Shown in pieces: positions 1 to 7,461 of a stretch of DNA of 9,556 bases. Made by a program: the position numbers and the translations under genes. The notes beneath the pieces were generated by a model. The model searched no databases. It saw only the letters and a list, made by a program, of their open reading frames with translations, and was not told the DNA's origin. The DNA comes from JBGCDD01 sp045105075 (GTDB lineage: Bacteria > Pseudomonadota > Alphaproteobacteria > Rhodobacterales > Rhodobacteraceae), in assembly GCA_045105075.1 (NCBI GenBank), contig JBGCDD010000259.1:1-9556 (forward strand). The letters are read 5' to 3'. Numbering within the stretch: position 1 is the stretch's first letter; each line of letters starts with the position of its first letter.

Positions 1-461
1 TAGCTCAGCGTGAACAGGCCGACGATCTGCGGCGCTGGATTTTTGAAGAAATGCCCCAAATTCAGTGAGTTGATGTAGGATTTGTCAAACGCGCCATAGG
101 TATCCAAGGCGGCCATCATCATCGCGGTAAAGAAGAACAGCGCGATATGCGCCCAGTAGACCTGCCAGCAGCGGAACGCCACGCGCGCCGTGCCCATCAG
201 CCAGCCGCGCCGCGCAAACGCGCCACCAAAGGCGATGGCCGAGGCCATGCCGGAACAGAACACAAAGATCTCGGTGGCATCGGAAAACCCAAAGCGCGCC
301 GGGATCCAGCTGCCCCACGCATTGCGCGGGATGTGAGCAATCAGGATGATGAACATCGCGATGCCTCGGAAAAAGTCGAGCCGGGGATCACGGGTGCGCA
401 CCGCTGGCGTTGAAACCGCGGCCGCAGGGGCGAAATCTGAAGAGGGCGAAATGGTCGCCAT
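1..461 (-). CDS. opgC: OpgC-family integral membrane protein, N-terminal part (cut by window edge)
   Basis: Partial gene: 153 codons plus two bases are visible and the frame stays open at the left edge. The start is the ATG at 461-459; upstream is only a weak AAGG-type ribosome site. The first ~24 residues are a polar Ala/Ser/Pro-rich cytoplasmic tail. A motif reading RDPRLDFFRG (residues ~24-33) then leads into a hydrophobic segment (~34-44) containing a conserved-looking His43. Further membrane segments lie at about 62-80 and 101-119. This RLDFFRG plus membrane-helix opening is typical of the OpgC family (Pfam OpgC_C), which resembles membrane acyltransferases. In Rhodobacter sphaeroides, OpgC is known to succinylate osmoregulated periplasmic glucans in the inner membrane. 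The gene sits 46 bases downstream of the TPR gene on the same strand, so they may be co-transcribed. No opgG or opgH is visible, so the substrate is inferred from the family. Some members are simply annotated 'OpgC domain protein'. Confidence 0.82.
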   Translation of the reverse strand, partial: MATISPSSDFAPAAAVSTPAVRTRDPRLDFFRGIAMFIILIAHIPRNAWGSWIPARFGFSDATEIFVFCSGMASAIAFGGAFARRGWLMGTARVAFRCWQVYWAHIALFFFTAMMMAALDTYGAFDKSYINSLNLGHFFKNPAPQIVGLFTLS

Positions 462-507
462 GGGTCTGCCTTGCCTTGCTGTCTTGGTGAGTTGACGTTG
501 TGCTGGA

Positions 508-1878
508 TTATTGCGCCGGTACGCTTTGCGCATCCGGCAGACCGCGCCGGGTGGCAATCAGATCACGCCGGTTCGCCGTATAGCCATCTTCGCGCCCGGC
601 GCGCCGAGCCTGGCGGTCGTTCAGAATCGTTTCGGCCTGATCCAGATAGCCGGCGCGGATGCCGGCGTCGATGGTGAGCCATTCGAACACATCGCGTTGC
701 GCGTGGCTGCCTCCGGCCAGTTGCATCGTGCCGCGCGCCTGCGCCAGTTTGGTGAACGCCGTGTCATACTGCCCCTCGCCAAACGCATGCATCCCTTCGG
801 CCGCCGCCACACCGGGATCGCCCATGCGCTGGTCGATTTCGGTGGCGTTTAGCGTACCATCCCGCGCGATCCGTTGCACCAATGCCTCGGCCTGCGCGCT
901 GCGTTTGTCGGTGCTCAGCGCCATCAGATAATGCAGATCGGCAAAGATCAGACAGCCGTCTTCGATTCGCGGCGCGCTGAAATCTGCCAGCTCTTCCCAG
1001 CGTTGCCCCACGTGCACACCTTCCAGCTCCAGACGCATCAACAGTGATGTGGCATTGGAGATATCGCGGTAATCATCGGTCTTGTCGCGCCGAATCTCGC
1101 GGTCATAAAGATCAAACACCGCATCAATCTGACCCAGATCCAGATGCATCAGCGCCTTGTGCCACCACACGTGATAGCGGAAATTGTTGCAATGCTCCCA
1201 CGCAGCTTCGCGCCCGGCCAGCCAATCGAGGCCCTGCGCGGCGTTGGCGGTCATGTCATGCACGTGGGCCACTGCGTGCAGACCCCAGGCGTCATCTGGC
1301 GCCATCCAAAGCGCCTGTCGCCCGGCGATTTCGGCACGTTCGTATTCGCCGGTTTCCTCCAGCGCAAAGGCGTGACAGCCCAGCAAATAGCCACGCGCGC
1401 CGTGATCAGGCGCGTAAGCCGGTAGTACCCGTTCGACAGATGCACGCATGCCTGTCGCGTCGCCCAGCACAAAGCGGATGGCGTGGCTCATCTTCATCGC
1501 CAGCGGATCGTCCGGATGGGTGTCGAGCACCTCTTCCAGCTTGGCGATGGCGCCTTTCGGACTGCCCGCAACCCAAACCCTGAGCGCGTCGACAAAAGCG
1601 CGCTCGCGGCGCGACACATGGCCCTCGCCAACGCCAGCCTCGGCGGCCCTCAGTGCGTCGGCAACTGTAGGATAAAGCTCGCGGCGGCCCAGCAAAATAT
1701 AGAACATCCCCTTGATCGCATGGCCCAGCGCAAAACCCGGTTCGGCGTCAAGCACCGCCATAAGATGCTGCGGCGTCACTGCGGCATGCGCCAGAAACCC
1801 AAGCTGCGCGGCATTCCAATGTGCCAGGCTGGAGTCTTTGGACAGGCTGGTGGGCTGGCCGAAAACGTCGTGCTTCAT
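508..1878 (-). CDS. TTC38-like tetratricopeptide repeat protein
   Basis: This 456-residue soluble protein is alpha-helical throughout, with no signal peptide or membrane segment. It matches the TPR/TTC38-like family. The hallmarks are GHAIKGMFYILLG (~53-65), WGLHAVAHVHDM (~198-209), the Trp/His-rich stretch CNNFRYHVWWHKALMHLD (~230-247) followed by DLYDREIR (~256-263), and GGSHAQRDVFEW near the C-terminus (~389-400). TPR helix pairs recur along the length, for example ~40-70, ~160-195 and ~360-385. The family runs from bacteria to animals; its molecular role is not established, and TPR folds usually bind other proteins. The frame extends upstream to a TTG at 1890. I chose the ATG at 1878 because a GGA lies 7 bases before it and MKHDVFG fits the family N-terminus better. 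The gene follows a 188-base gap and precedes the OpgC-like gene by 46 bases, suggesting a two-gene unit. The family call is firm; the function is unknown. Confidence 0.85.
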   Translation of the reverse strand: MKHDVFGQPTSLSKDSSLAHWNAAQLGFLAHAAVTPQHLMAVLDAEPGFALGHAIKGMFYILLGRRELYPTVADALRAAEAGVGEGHVSRRERAFVDALRVWVAGSPKGAIAKLEEVLDTHPDDPLAMKMSHAIRFVLGDATGMRASVERVLPAYAPDHGARGYLLGCHAFALEETGEYERAEIAGRQALWMAPDDAWGLHAVAHVHDMTANAAQGLDWLAGREAAWEHCNNFRYHVWWHKALMHLDLGQIDAVFDLYDREIRRDKTDDYRDISNATSLLMRLELEGVHVGQRWEELADFSAPRIEDGCLIFADLHYLMALSTDKRSAQAEALVQRIARDGTLNATEIDQRMGDPGVAAAEGMHAFGEGQYDTAFTKLAQARGTMQLAGGSHAQRDVFEWLTIDAGIRAGYLDQAETILNDRQARRAGREDGYTANRRDLIATRRGLPDAQSVPAQ

Positions 1879-2066
1879 CGGAGGGTCCAATTCTGAAATT
1901 TGAGCGTCGTTGCCCTATAGGCCTAACAAACTGTAAGCGCGGGAAATAACACTATCGATCCAGTTAACGCATTGGTGAGGTCGCGTGTGCGGCTTTGCGC
2001 CGATTTCCGGCAATTCTGTCCCGCGCTGTAAGAAAAGTCAGACCATTTGTTTCAAAACGCACCGTC
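1879..2066 (-). other. Intergenic region upstream of the TPR gene
   Basis: This 188-base gap lies between the end of the ThDP-enzyme gene and the start of the TPR gene, both on the minus strand. It is more AT-rich than its surroundings and is the natural place for a promoter serving the TPR and OpgC-like genes. I could not find a convincing -35/-10 pair. A TATAGG within the 8-base palindrome CCTATAGG (1914-1921) is a possible -10, but nothing like TTGACA stands 16-18 bases upstream of it. A 4-bp stem (CGGC/GCCG) in this gap is too weak, and has no T-run, to count as a terminator. No small ORF here is credible. Confidence 0.4.
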
Positions 2067-3686
2067 TCAGATGCGCCCATCATAACCGCCGCGTTCCATT
2101 TCGGCCGCAATCACAGTGAAGGTGTCGGCCTCCAGCGCGGTCTCAATCGCAGCGCGCAGCTCGGCGCGGTTGTGCACGCGCACCCCGGCCCCACCAAAGG
2201 CGCGCCCCATGGCCGCAAAATCATGATGTGCAAAGTCCACGCCGGCGTTGGACAATTGCCGCTGGCGTTGTTTCAGCTCGATCAGCGCAAGCGAGGCATC
2301 GACAAACACCACAAAGATCACCGGCAATTCAAGCTCGGCGGCAGTTGTCAGCTCGCCTGCGACCATCAAAAACCCGGCATCCCCCGAAAAGCTGACAACA
2401 GGGCGGTCGGGGGCTGCCAATTTCAGACCAATCGCCAAAGGTATCGCGCAGCCCATCGTGCACAGCGCCGTAGATTGCACCAAACTGCGCGGCTCGTGAT
2501 TGGTCCACATTTGCGACAGCAATATCCGGTGCGCGCCGCTGTCGACGGTGGCCAGCGTGGTGTCGGGCAAGGCCGCACGCGCCTCGGCCATCACTCCGGC
2601 CGGGCCCCAAGCGTCATCACCCGGAAAGGCCTTGGCCAGTGCGGCTTTGGCTTTGGTCGGCGCACCGTCGGGCCATGTGTCGCGCCCCTGTTGGCCCACG
2701 GCCAGCACCTCGAGCGTGGCGAAGGGGTCGGCAATCAGGTTCAAACTGGCCTGATGCATATAGTGATCATTGGGCACCGTCGTGATGTCGATCACGTGTT
2801 GGGTTTCCGGGTTCCAGACCTCGCGCCAGCCCGGGCGCATCTCGATCGGGTCATAGCCCAGCGCCAACACCAGATCGGCGTCGCGCACCAGGGGCAACAA
2901 ATGGGTGTCGGCCAAAGGCGACAACCCCGCCCCTCCCAGACACAGCGGATGATCTTCGCGGATCACGCCCTTGGCTTTGTAAGTGGTGATAAACGGAATG
3001 TTGAAGTGTTCCACAAAGGCCTGCAACACCGCAGGCTGCGCGTTGGTCAGCAGATCCAGACCCAGCACCGCGATGGGACGTTGCGCCTCGCTCAGCCAAC
3101 TGCGTGCGAGGGACAGGTCGCCGCCATGAGGCGCTGTCGGACTTGCGGGGCGGCGGCGGCGGCGCGGCAGCGGCGGCACCCGCGCGTCGGCCACCCCAAT
3201 CGGAACGTCGATATGAACAGGACCCGGGCGCGGTTGCGTGGCCACGCCCACGGCGCGGTCGGCAACCGTATCAGCTCCCGCAGCCGTCAGACGAAAGCTG
3301 GCTTTGGTGACCGGGCGAAAGATCGCCTGATGATCCAGCACCTGATGCGTATAGCTCAGCGCCTCATCTTCATCGACGCAACCGGTCAGCACAATCATCG
3401 GCACCCGGTCTTGCAGCGCATTGGCCACAACATTGATCCCGTTGACCGCCCCCGGCCCAATTGTGGCCACCAAAATAACCGGTGCGCCATCGCGGTGATG
3501 CACACCCTCGCCCATAAAACCTGCGGCGTTTTCGTGTTTGGCCAGTGTAAAGGCGATGCCGGCCTTTTGCAGCGCATCCAGCAGCGTCAGCACCTCGCCG
3601 CCCGGCATCCCGAAGGCGTGGCGACATCCGGCTTCGTACAGACGTTGCGCCAAAAGATCAGCGGCTCGGAGGGGCGGATGGGTCAT
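2067..3686 (-). CDS. ThDP-dependent enzyme, acetolactate synthase-like
   Basis: This 539-residue protein has the three-part layout of the ThDP-dependent acetolactate synthase/decarboxylase superfamily. The N-terminal pyrimidine-binding domain (~7-170) carries the FGMPGGE loop (25-31) and the cofactor-activating Glu52 in KHENAAGF. GPGAVNGINVVANAL (78-92) and GPVHIDVP (155-162) are typical of the family. A central domain (~190-330) follows a short Arg-rich linker (175-179). The C-terminal PP-binding domain (~365-535) has GDAGF (435-439). In relatives a metal-binding Asn lies 27 residues after the motif Asp; here position 463 is Asp (VDASL). Known members decarboxylate or condense 2-oxo acids such as pyruvate. 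It is unlikely to be the housekeeping IlvB: the metal motif differs and no regulatory subunit gene is next to it. The start ATG at 3686 has only a weak ribosome site, but it sits the right distance before the first domain. The gene lies 78 bases after the DUF302 gene. The substrate is unknown; the fold call is firm. Confidence 0.85.
   Translation of the reverse strand: MTHPPLRAADLLAQRLYEAGCRHAFGMPGGEVLTLLDALQKAGIAFTLAKHENAAGFMGEGVHHRDGAPVILVATIGPGAVNGINVVANALQDRVPMIVLTGCVDEDEALSYTHQVLDHQAIFRPVTKASFRLTAAGADTVADRAVGVATQPRPGPVHIDVPIGVADARVPPLPRRRRRPASPTAPHGGDLSLARSWLSEAQRPIAVLGLDLLTNAQPAVLQAFVEHFNIPFITTYKAKGVIREDHPLCLGGAGLSPLADTHLLPLVRDADLVLALGYDPIEMRPGWREVWNPETQHVIDITTVPNDHYMHQASLNLIADPFATLEVLAVGQQGRDTWPDGAPTKAKAALAKAFPGDDAWGPAGVMAEARAALPDTTLATVDSGAHRILLSQMWTNHEPRSLVQSTALCTMGCAIPLAIGLKLAAPDRPVVSFSGDAGFLMVAGELTTAAELELPVIFVVFVDASLALIELKQRQRQLSNAGVDFAHHDFAAMGRAFGGAGVRVHNRAELRAAIETALEADTFTVIAAEMERGGYDGRI
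3148..3177. repeat. CGG-rich low-complexity tract coding the Arg-rich linker
   Basis: Near-perfect repetition of CGG/GCG triplets lies inside the ThDP-enzyme gene. On the coding strand it yields PPLPRRRRR (about residues 171-179), between the pyrimidine-binding and central domains. The tract is simple-sequence DNA of the kind that gains or loses triplets by slippage without breaking frame. It falls in an interdomain linker, where length changes are likely tolerated. Confidence 0.6.
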
Positions 3687-3728
3687 ATCTGGCGCTTTCT
3701 GTTGGAACTCACCCCGACATCGCCCGCC

Positions 3729-3764
3729 CGCCTCAAAGGCGCAAGCCCGTTCACATCAGTGTGA
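3729..3764 (-). other. Two small inverted repeats after the DUF302 stop codon
   Basis: Immediately after the DUF302 stop (TAG at 3767-3765) lies TCACA-4 bases-TGTGA (3751-3764), a 5-bp stem with a 4-base loop. A second 5-bp stem, CGCCT/AGGCG, with a 3-base loop lies at 3729-3741. Neither is followed by a T-run, so they do not read as an intrinsic terminator. They could be weak processing or stabilising structures in a transcript joining DUF302 to the ThDP-enzyme gene, or chance. Confidence 0.3.
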
Positions 3765-4238
3765 CTATTGCGTGGCCGCTTTGGCCACCGCGTCAAAGCG
3801 GGCATCCAGGCCCTGCGCCAATTCCGACAACGCGTCTCCGCCTTCGTCGAGATAAGGCGCAAACACCATGCTGGGCGTCTTGTACGACAGCGTCGCGCCG
3901 CCGTCGCTGTTTTGCGTCACATATACCCGCACCGGCGCTTCTATCATAGCTGCCGTCGACGTCGCCAAAATCTTGACCGCAAAGTCGTTGTTAAACAGCC
4001 CGATCACCCGGTTGCCCGGAATGGTGATACCTCGGTTTGCCGCCACTTTGGTGGGGCCCGCTTCGGTGACCACACCCAGTTTGTTGGCCTTGGCGGCGGC
4101 TTTTACCGCATCAATCAGCTGCTGATAAGGTTTTGCGGTTTTGATCACGACCCAGCCGGGGCGGTCGGCAATGGTTTCGGCGGCCAAAGGCGCGGCCAGC
4201 GTGGCAAGAACAAGGGCAAGGGCAAGTTTCGCAGACAT
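3765..4238 (-). CDS. Secreted DUF302-domain protein
   Basis: This 157-residue protein begins with a Sec signal peptide: MSAK, then a Leu/Ala-rich hydrophobic core, with probable cleavage after Ala20 in PLAA/ET. The mature part (~21-157) is a DUF302 domain. PYQQLIDAVKAAAKANKLGVV (~37-57) is followed by GNRVIGLFNNDFAVKIL (~75-91) and EAPVRVYVTQN...TLSYKTPSMVFAPY (~100-129). DUF302 is a small alpha/beta domain of unknown function, often in periplasmic or lipid-linked settings; this copy lacks a lipobox Cys. The frame is open upstream to 4370. The ATG at 4238 is preferred because it gives an intact signal peptide and has AAAGG 9 bases before it, while the longer form would overlap the carboxylase stop. 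The gene lies 73 bases after the carboxylase and 78 before the ThDP enzyme, so co-transcription is likely. The expected location is the periplasm. The role is unknown. Confidence 0.83.
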   Translation of the reverse strand: MSAKLALALVLATLAAPLAAETIADRPGWVVIKTAKPYQQLIDAVKAAAKANKLGVVTEAGPTKVAANRGITIPGNRVIGLFNNDFAVKILATSTAAMIEAPVRVYVTQNSDGGATLSYKTPSMVFAPYLDEGGDALSELAQGLDARFDAVAKAATQ

Positions 4239-4249
4239 GAGCGGGGACC

Positions 4250-4299
4250 TTTTTGATTTGAGACCTGCGCATAATGCCGCGCCCGCAGGCAGATCAAAA
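4250..4299 (-). promoter_or_regulatory. Nested inverted repeat overlapping the DUF302 ribosome site
   Basis: In the carboxylase-DUF302 gap, TTTTGAT/ATCAAAA (arms 4293-4299 and 4251-4257) encloses CCTGCG/CGCAGG (arms 4284-4289 and 4264-4269). Both stems share one centre, so the transcript could fold into a two-stage hairpin with a 3x6 internal loop and a 14-base apical loop. Its distal arm runs into the AAAGG ribosome site (4252-4248) of the DUF302 gene, so folding could hide that site. There is no T-run after the stem, which argues against an intrinsic terminator. The pairing is read from the sequence; any regulatory role is inference. Confidence 0.4.
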
Positions 4300-4311
4300 G
4301 CCACAGAATCG

Positions 4312-7300
4312 TTACCGCGCCGCCACATCCAACCCTTTGAGCACCCAGCTGCGGGTCTCGGCCGGGTCAATCACCGCATCAATTTCCAGCAATGACGCCA
4401 CATTCAATGCGCCGCCTTCCGCATAAGAGTGCGCGACAAGTCGTTCAAAAAGTGCTGTGCGTTGTTCGGGTGTCGGCGCAGCGTCCAGCTCGTGTTTGTG
4501 TCCCAGCGTGACCGCGCCTTCCAAACCCATTGGTCCAAATTCGCCCGTCGGCCAGGACAGCGTAAAGGTGGGTGCCGCGAAGCTGCCCCCCGCCATGGCC
4601 TGCGCGCCGATGCCGTACCCTTTGCGCAGGCAGACAAAGAACAAGGGCGTTTGCAGGTCTGCGCCCGCGCTCAGCAAATCACAGGCCGCGCCGACGCCAC
4701 CCGCCGCTTCGCTGTCGGGGCCAACCATGAAGCCCGGCGTGTCACACAAGGACAGCACCGGCAGATCGAACCGGCGGCACAATCGCAAAAACCGCGCGCC
4801 CTTGGCCGAGGCGGGCGCATCCAGCGCGCCGCCCAGATGATGCGGGTTGTTGGCAATCAGACCCAAGGCACGCCCATTCATCCGGATCAACGCCGTGATC
4901 ATCCCCGGCGCATGCGCGGCCCCCAGTTCCAGCACCGATCCGGCATCGGCGATGCCCGCAATCACAGGGCGGATGTCGTAAACCCGTTTGCGATTCTCGG
5001 GCACCATATGGCGCAAGTCGCGCGGGTCGGGCGCGGTCCAGTCGGTCAAAGCACCCTGGAAATAGCTCAGCGCCTGGCGCGCCAGCGTGGTTGCCTCGGC
5101 TTCGTCCGTGGCCAACAGATCAAGCCCGCCAATCTGAGCCTGCATCGGCGCCGGCCCAATGTCTTTGGGATCAAACTGGCCCAACCCTCCGGCTTCGATC
5201 ATCGCAGGTCCGCCCAGCCCGATCCAGCTGTTGCGCGTGGCGATGCGAATATCGCCAGCTCCAAACAGCGCCGCATTGCCCGCAAAGCAATAGCCCGAAT
5301 TGACCGTGATCCGCGCCTTGGGGTGGCGCGCGAACGCGTGAAAACTGTGCACCCCCAACCCGGTGCGCAACACGTCGGCAAAATCGTGATCATTGGGCCG
5401 CCCTCCGCCGCCTTCGGTGTAAAACACCACCGGCAGATCCTGCGCACGTGCCACTTCAAGCAGCCGGTCGGTTTTGATATGGCCAAACATGCCCTGCGTG
5501 CCCGCCATCACGCTGCCATCATAGGCCAGCACAGCCGTTTGCGCGGCGGATTTGCTGACCTGACCGGCGTTGATTTCGCCCAGACCTGTGATGATCCCAT
5601 CCGCCGGAGAGCCCGCGCGCACCACGTCGCGATCCTGCCCGCGCCGTTGTGCGGCATAGGTCAGCTGACCGTATTCATGAAAGCTGCCGCCCTGACACAA
5701 ATCCGCGATGTTCTCGCGCGCCGTGCGTTGCCCGCGTGCGCGGCGGCGAGCCACAGATTTGGGGCGGTTTTCATCCAGGGTCAACGCTGTGCGATCCTGC
5801 AATGCCTGTAAATCAGGGCGGATCAAGTCCGGATCTGGCGGCGCCGTTTCGCTTTCGGCCTGATGCGCGCTGCCCAACGCCTCAAAACCCAGCAAGGGCG
5901 CGCCATCGCCGACGGTTTCGCCGGGCGCGACCATCAGTGCGGTGATCAACCCGTCTTGGGGCGCGGTGATCACGTGCTGCATTTTCATCGCCTCCAGCAC
6001 AACCAGCTCTTGCCCGGCGCGCACCTGTTGACCCGCCTCAACGGCGCAAGACACCACCATACCCTGCATCTTGGCCTGCAAAACCGATGTATCCTGCGGC
6101 GCGTCGTCGGCGTTTTGCCCCAGCAGCGGCGCAAGGCAGGTTGTGTTCACCTCCCAATTGGTCACGTCGGGCGTTTCAAGAACCGCGCGCAACGCGTCGC
6201 GATTGGTGCTGACACCTTCGATCTGAAACTCGCCCAGCACCCGCGCAGCTTTGGCCAGCAGTGCCGGCAGCCCTGTGTCGGGCGTTGTCACAACCACCTT
6301 GGCCAGCAGCGAATCAAAGCCCGGATGGGGTGTGTATCCGACAAATCCGGCCGTATCGACGCGCACGCCGGGGCCATGGGGCGGCCCAAATGCGCTCAGC
6401 GTGCCGGTCTTTGGCATCACCGCCCCGTCACGCTCATAGGTTTCGCAATTGATGCGCAGTTGAACGGCTTGTCCGCGCACCTGTTCGGGCAGCGCCAGAT
6501 CGCTTAAGCGTGCCCCGGCGGCCAGGTGCATTTGCGCGGCGACCAGATCAACGCCGCTGATGGCCTCGGTGACGGTGTGTTCAACCTGAAGGCGCGGATT
6601 GGCCTCGATGAACCAGAATTGGCCGGCCTGCGCATCAACCAGAAATTCGATCGTGGCAAGACCGCGATAACCCACCCCCTGCCCCAAAGTCAGCGCCGCT
6701 TGCGCCAGATCGCGCCTTAAGTCATCTGGCAGATCGGGCGCAGGCGCAATTTCCACCAGCTTTTGGGATCGGCGCTGCAATGTGCAGTCACGGTCCCACA
6801 GGTGCGTGACGGTTTGCCCGTCGCCCAGGATCTGAACCTCGATGTGGCGCACGTTTTCAAGCAGCTCTTCAGCAAACAGATCGCCCTTGCCAAAAGCGTT
6901 TTGCGCCTCTTGCTGGCTTTGCGCAAAGGCGGCGTGCATTTGATCAGGGTGCTGAACCCGAGCCATACCGCGCCCGCCGCCGCCCATCACCGCCTTTAAC
7001 ATCACCGGCCCGTTTTGCGCCTGCGCAAAGGCCACCGCCGCGTCTCCATCTGCCAACGGTCCCGATCCGCCCGGCACCGGCAACCCCAGCGATTGTGCGC
7101 GGTTTCGCGCCGCCAGCTTGTCGCCCAACAGATCCAGTGTCTCGGGTTCCGGGCCGATGAAAACAAGGTCCGCCGCCGTGCAGGCCCGCGCAAAATCCCC
7201 ACTTTCGCTGAGGAAACCATAACCGGGATGCACTGCATCGCACCCGGCCTGCTGTGCGGCGCTGATCAAACCTTCGATGTCCAGATAGGCGGCGGCTCCG

Positions 7301-7461
7301 TCGCGATTCAACACAGTGTAATGCGCGCAGTGGCGCAGGTGTGGCGCGTCGCGTTCATCTTTGGCCGCAACCATCCAAGGGCGCAGACCCCTATCTGCCA
7401 GAGTGCGCGCCACACGAACGGCGATTTCGCCGCGATTGGCAATCAGAACGGATCGAAACAT
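4312..7461 (-). CDS. Single-chain biotin-dependent acyl-CoA carboxylase (BC-BCCP-CT)
   Basis: This 1049-residue chain carries all three stations of a biotin carboxylase system. The biotin carboxylase part (~1-445) opens with MFRSVLIANRGEIAVRV and has GDK115, the glycine-rich loop MGGGGRGM (159-166), QRRSQK (229-234), Glu272, Glu286, Asn288 and Arg290 in EANPRLQVEH, and Arg336. These match the ATP- and bicarbonate-handling residues of E. coli AccC. The biotinyl domain (~460-526) has EAMKM, with Lys493 as biotin site. The carboxyltransferase part (~560-1049) has GGGGRPND (684-691), NSGYCFAGNAALFG (721-734) and DTPGFMVGP (907-915), as in PccB/LCC-type enzymes. The order fits the single-chain long-chain acyl-CoA carboxylase (LCC) group described from Mycobacterium and some proteobacteria. 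It would carboxylate an acyl-CoA in the cytoplasm; the chain length is not readable. The ATG at 7461 has AAAGGG 6 bases upstream and gives the canonical BC N-terminus; the frame extends to 7635 but would overlap the divergent gene. Automatic annotation may misname it carbamoyl-phosphate synthase or pyruvate carboxylase. Confidence 0.92.
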   Translation of the reverse strand: MFRSVLIANRGEIAVRVARTLADRGLRPWMVAAKDERDAPHLRHCAHYTVLNRDGAAAYLDIEGLISAAQQAGCDAVHPGYGFLSESGDFARACTAADLVFIGPEPETLDLLGDKLAARNRAQSLGLPVPGGSGPLADGDAAVAFAQAQNGPVMLKAVMGGGGRGMARVQHPDQMHAAFAQSQQEAQNAFGKGDLFAEELLENVRHIEVQILGDGQTVTHLWDRDCTLQRRSQKLVEIAPAPDLPDDLRRDLAQAALTLGQGVGYRGLATIEFLVDAQAGQFWFIEANPRLQVEHTVTEAISGVDLVAAQMHLAAGARLSDLALPEQVRGQAVQLRINCETYERDGAVMPKTGTLSAFGPPHGPGVRVDTAGFVGYTPHPGFDSLLAKVVVTTPDTGLPALLAKAARVLGEFQIEGVSTNRDALRAVLETPDVTNWEVNTTCLAPLLGQNADDAPQDTSVLQAKMQGMVVSCAVEAGQQVRAGQELVVLEAMKMQHVITAPQDGLITALMVAPGETVGDGAPLLGFEALGSAHQAESETAPPDPDLIRPDLQALQDRTALTLDENRPKSVARRRARGQRTARENIADLCQGGSFHEYGQLTYAAQRRGQDRDVVRAGSPADGIITGLGEINAGQVSKSAAQTAVLAYDGSVMAGTQGMFGHIKTDRLLEVARAQDLPVVFYTEGGGGRPNDHDFADVLRTGLGVHSFHAFARHPKARITVNSGYCFAGNAALFGAGDIRIATRNSWIGLGGPAMIEAGGLGQFDPKDIGPAPMQAQIGGLDLLATDEAEATTLARQALSYFQGALTDWTAPDPRDLRHMVPENRKRVYDIRPVIAGIADAGSVLELGAAHAPGMITALIRMNGRALGLIANNPHHLGGALDAPASAKGARFLRLCRRFDLPVLSLCDTPGFMVGPDSEAAGGVGAACDLLSAGADLQTPLFFVCLRKGYGIGAQAMAGGSFAAPTFTLSWPTGEFGPMGLEGAVTLGHKHELDAAPTPEQRTALFERLVAHSYAEGGALNVASLLEIDAVIDPAETRSWVLKGLDVAAR

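Noticed and set aside
1995..3764. 589-codon open frame on the plus strand opposite the ThDP enzyme
   Set aside because: It is a shadow of the real gene in GC-rich DNA. The translation is rich in Arg, His and Gln with no recognisable motif, while the minus strand has full family signatures.
3729..3764. Intrinsic terminator between DUF302 and the ThDP-enzyme gene
   Set aside because: The two stems are only 5 bp each and no T-run follows either one on the coding strand.
4429..5811. 460-codon open frame on the plus strand opposite the carboxyltransferase domain
   Set aside because: Same reason: Arg/Gln/His-rich antisense frame lying fully inside a gene with intact catalytic motifs.
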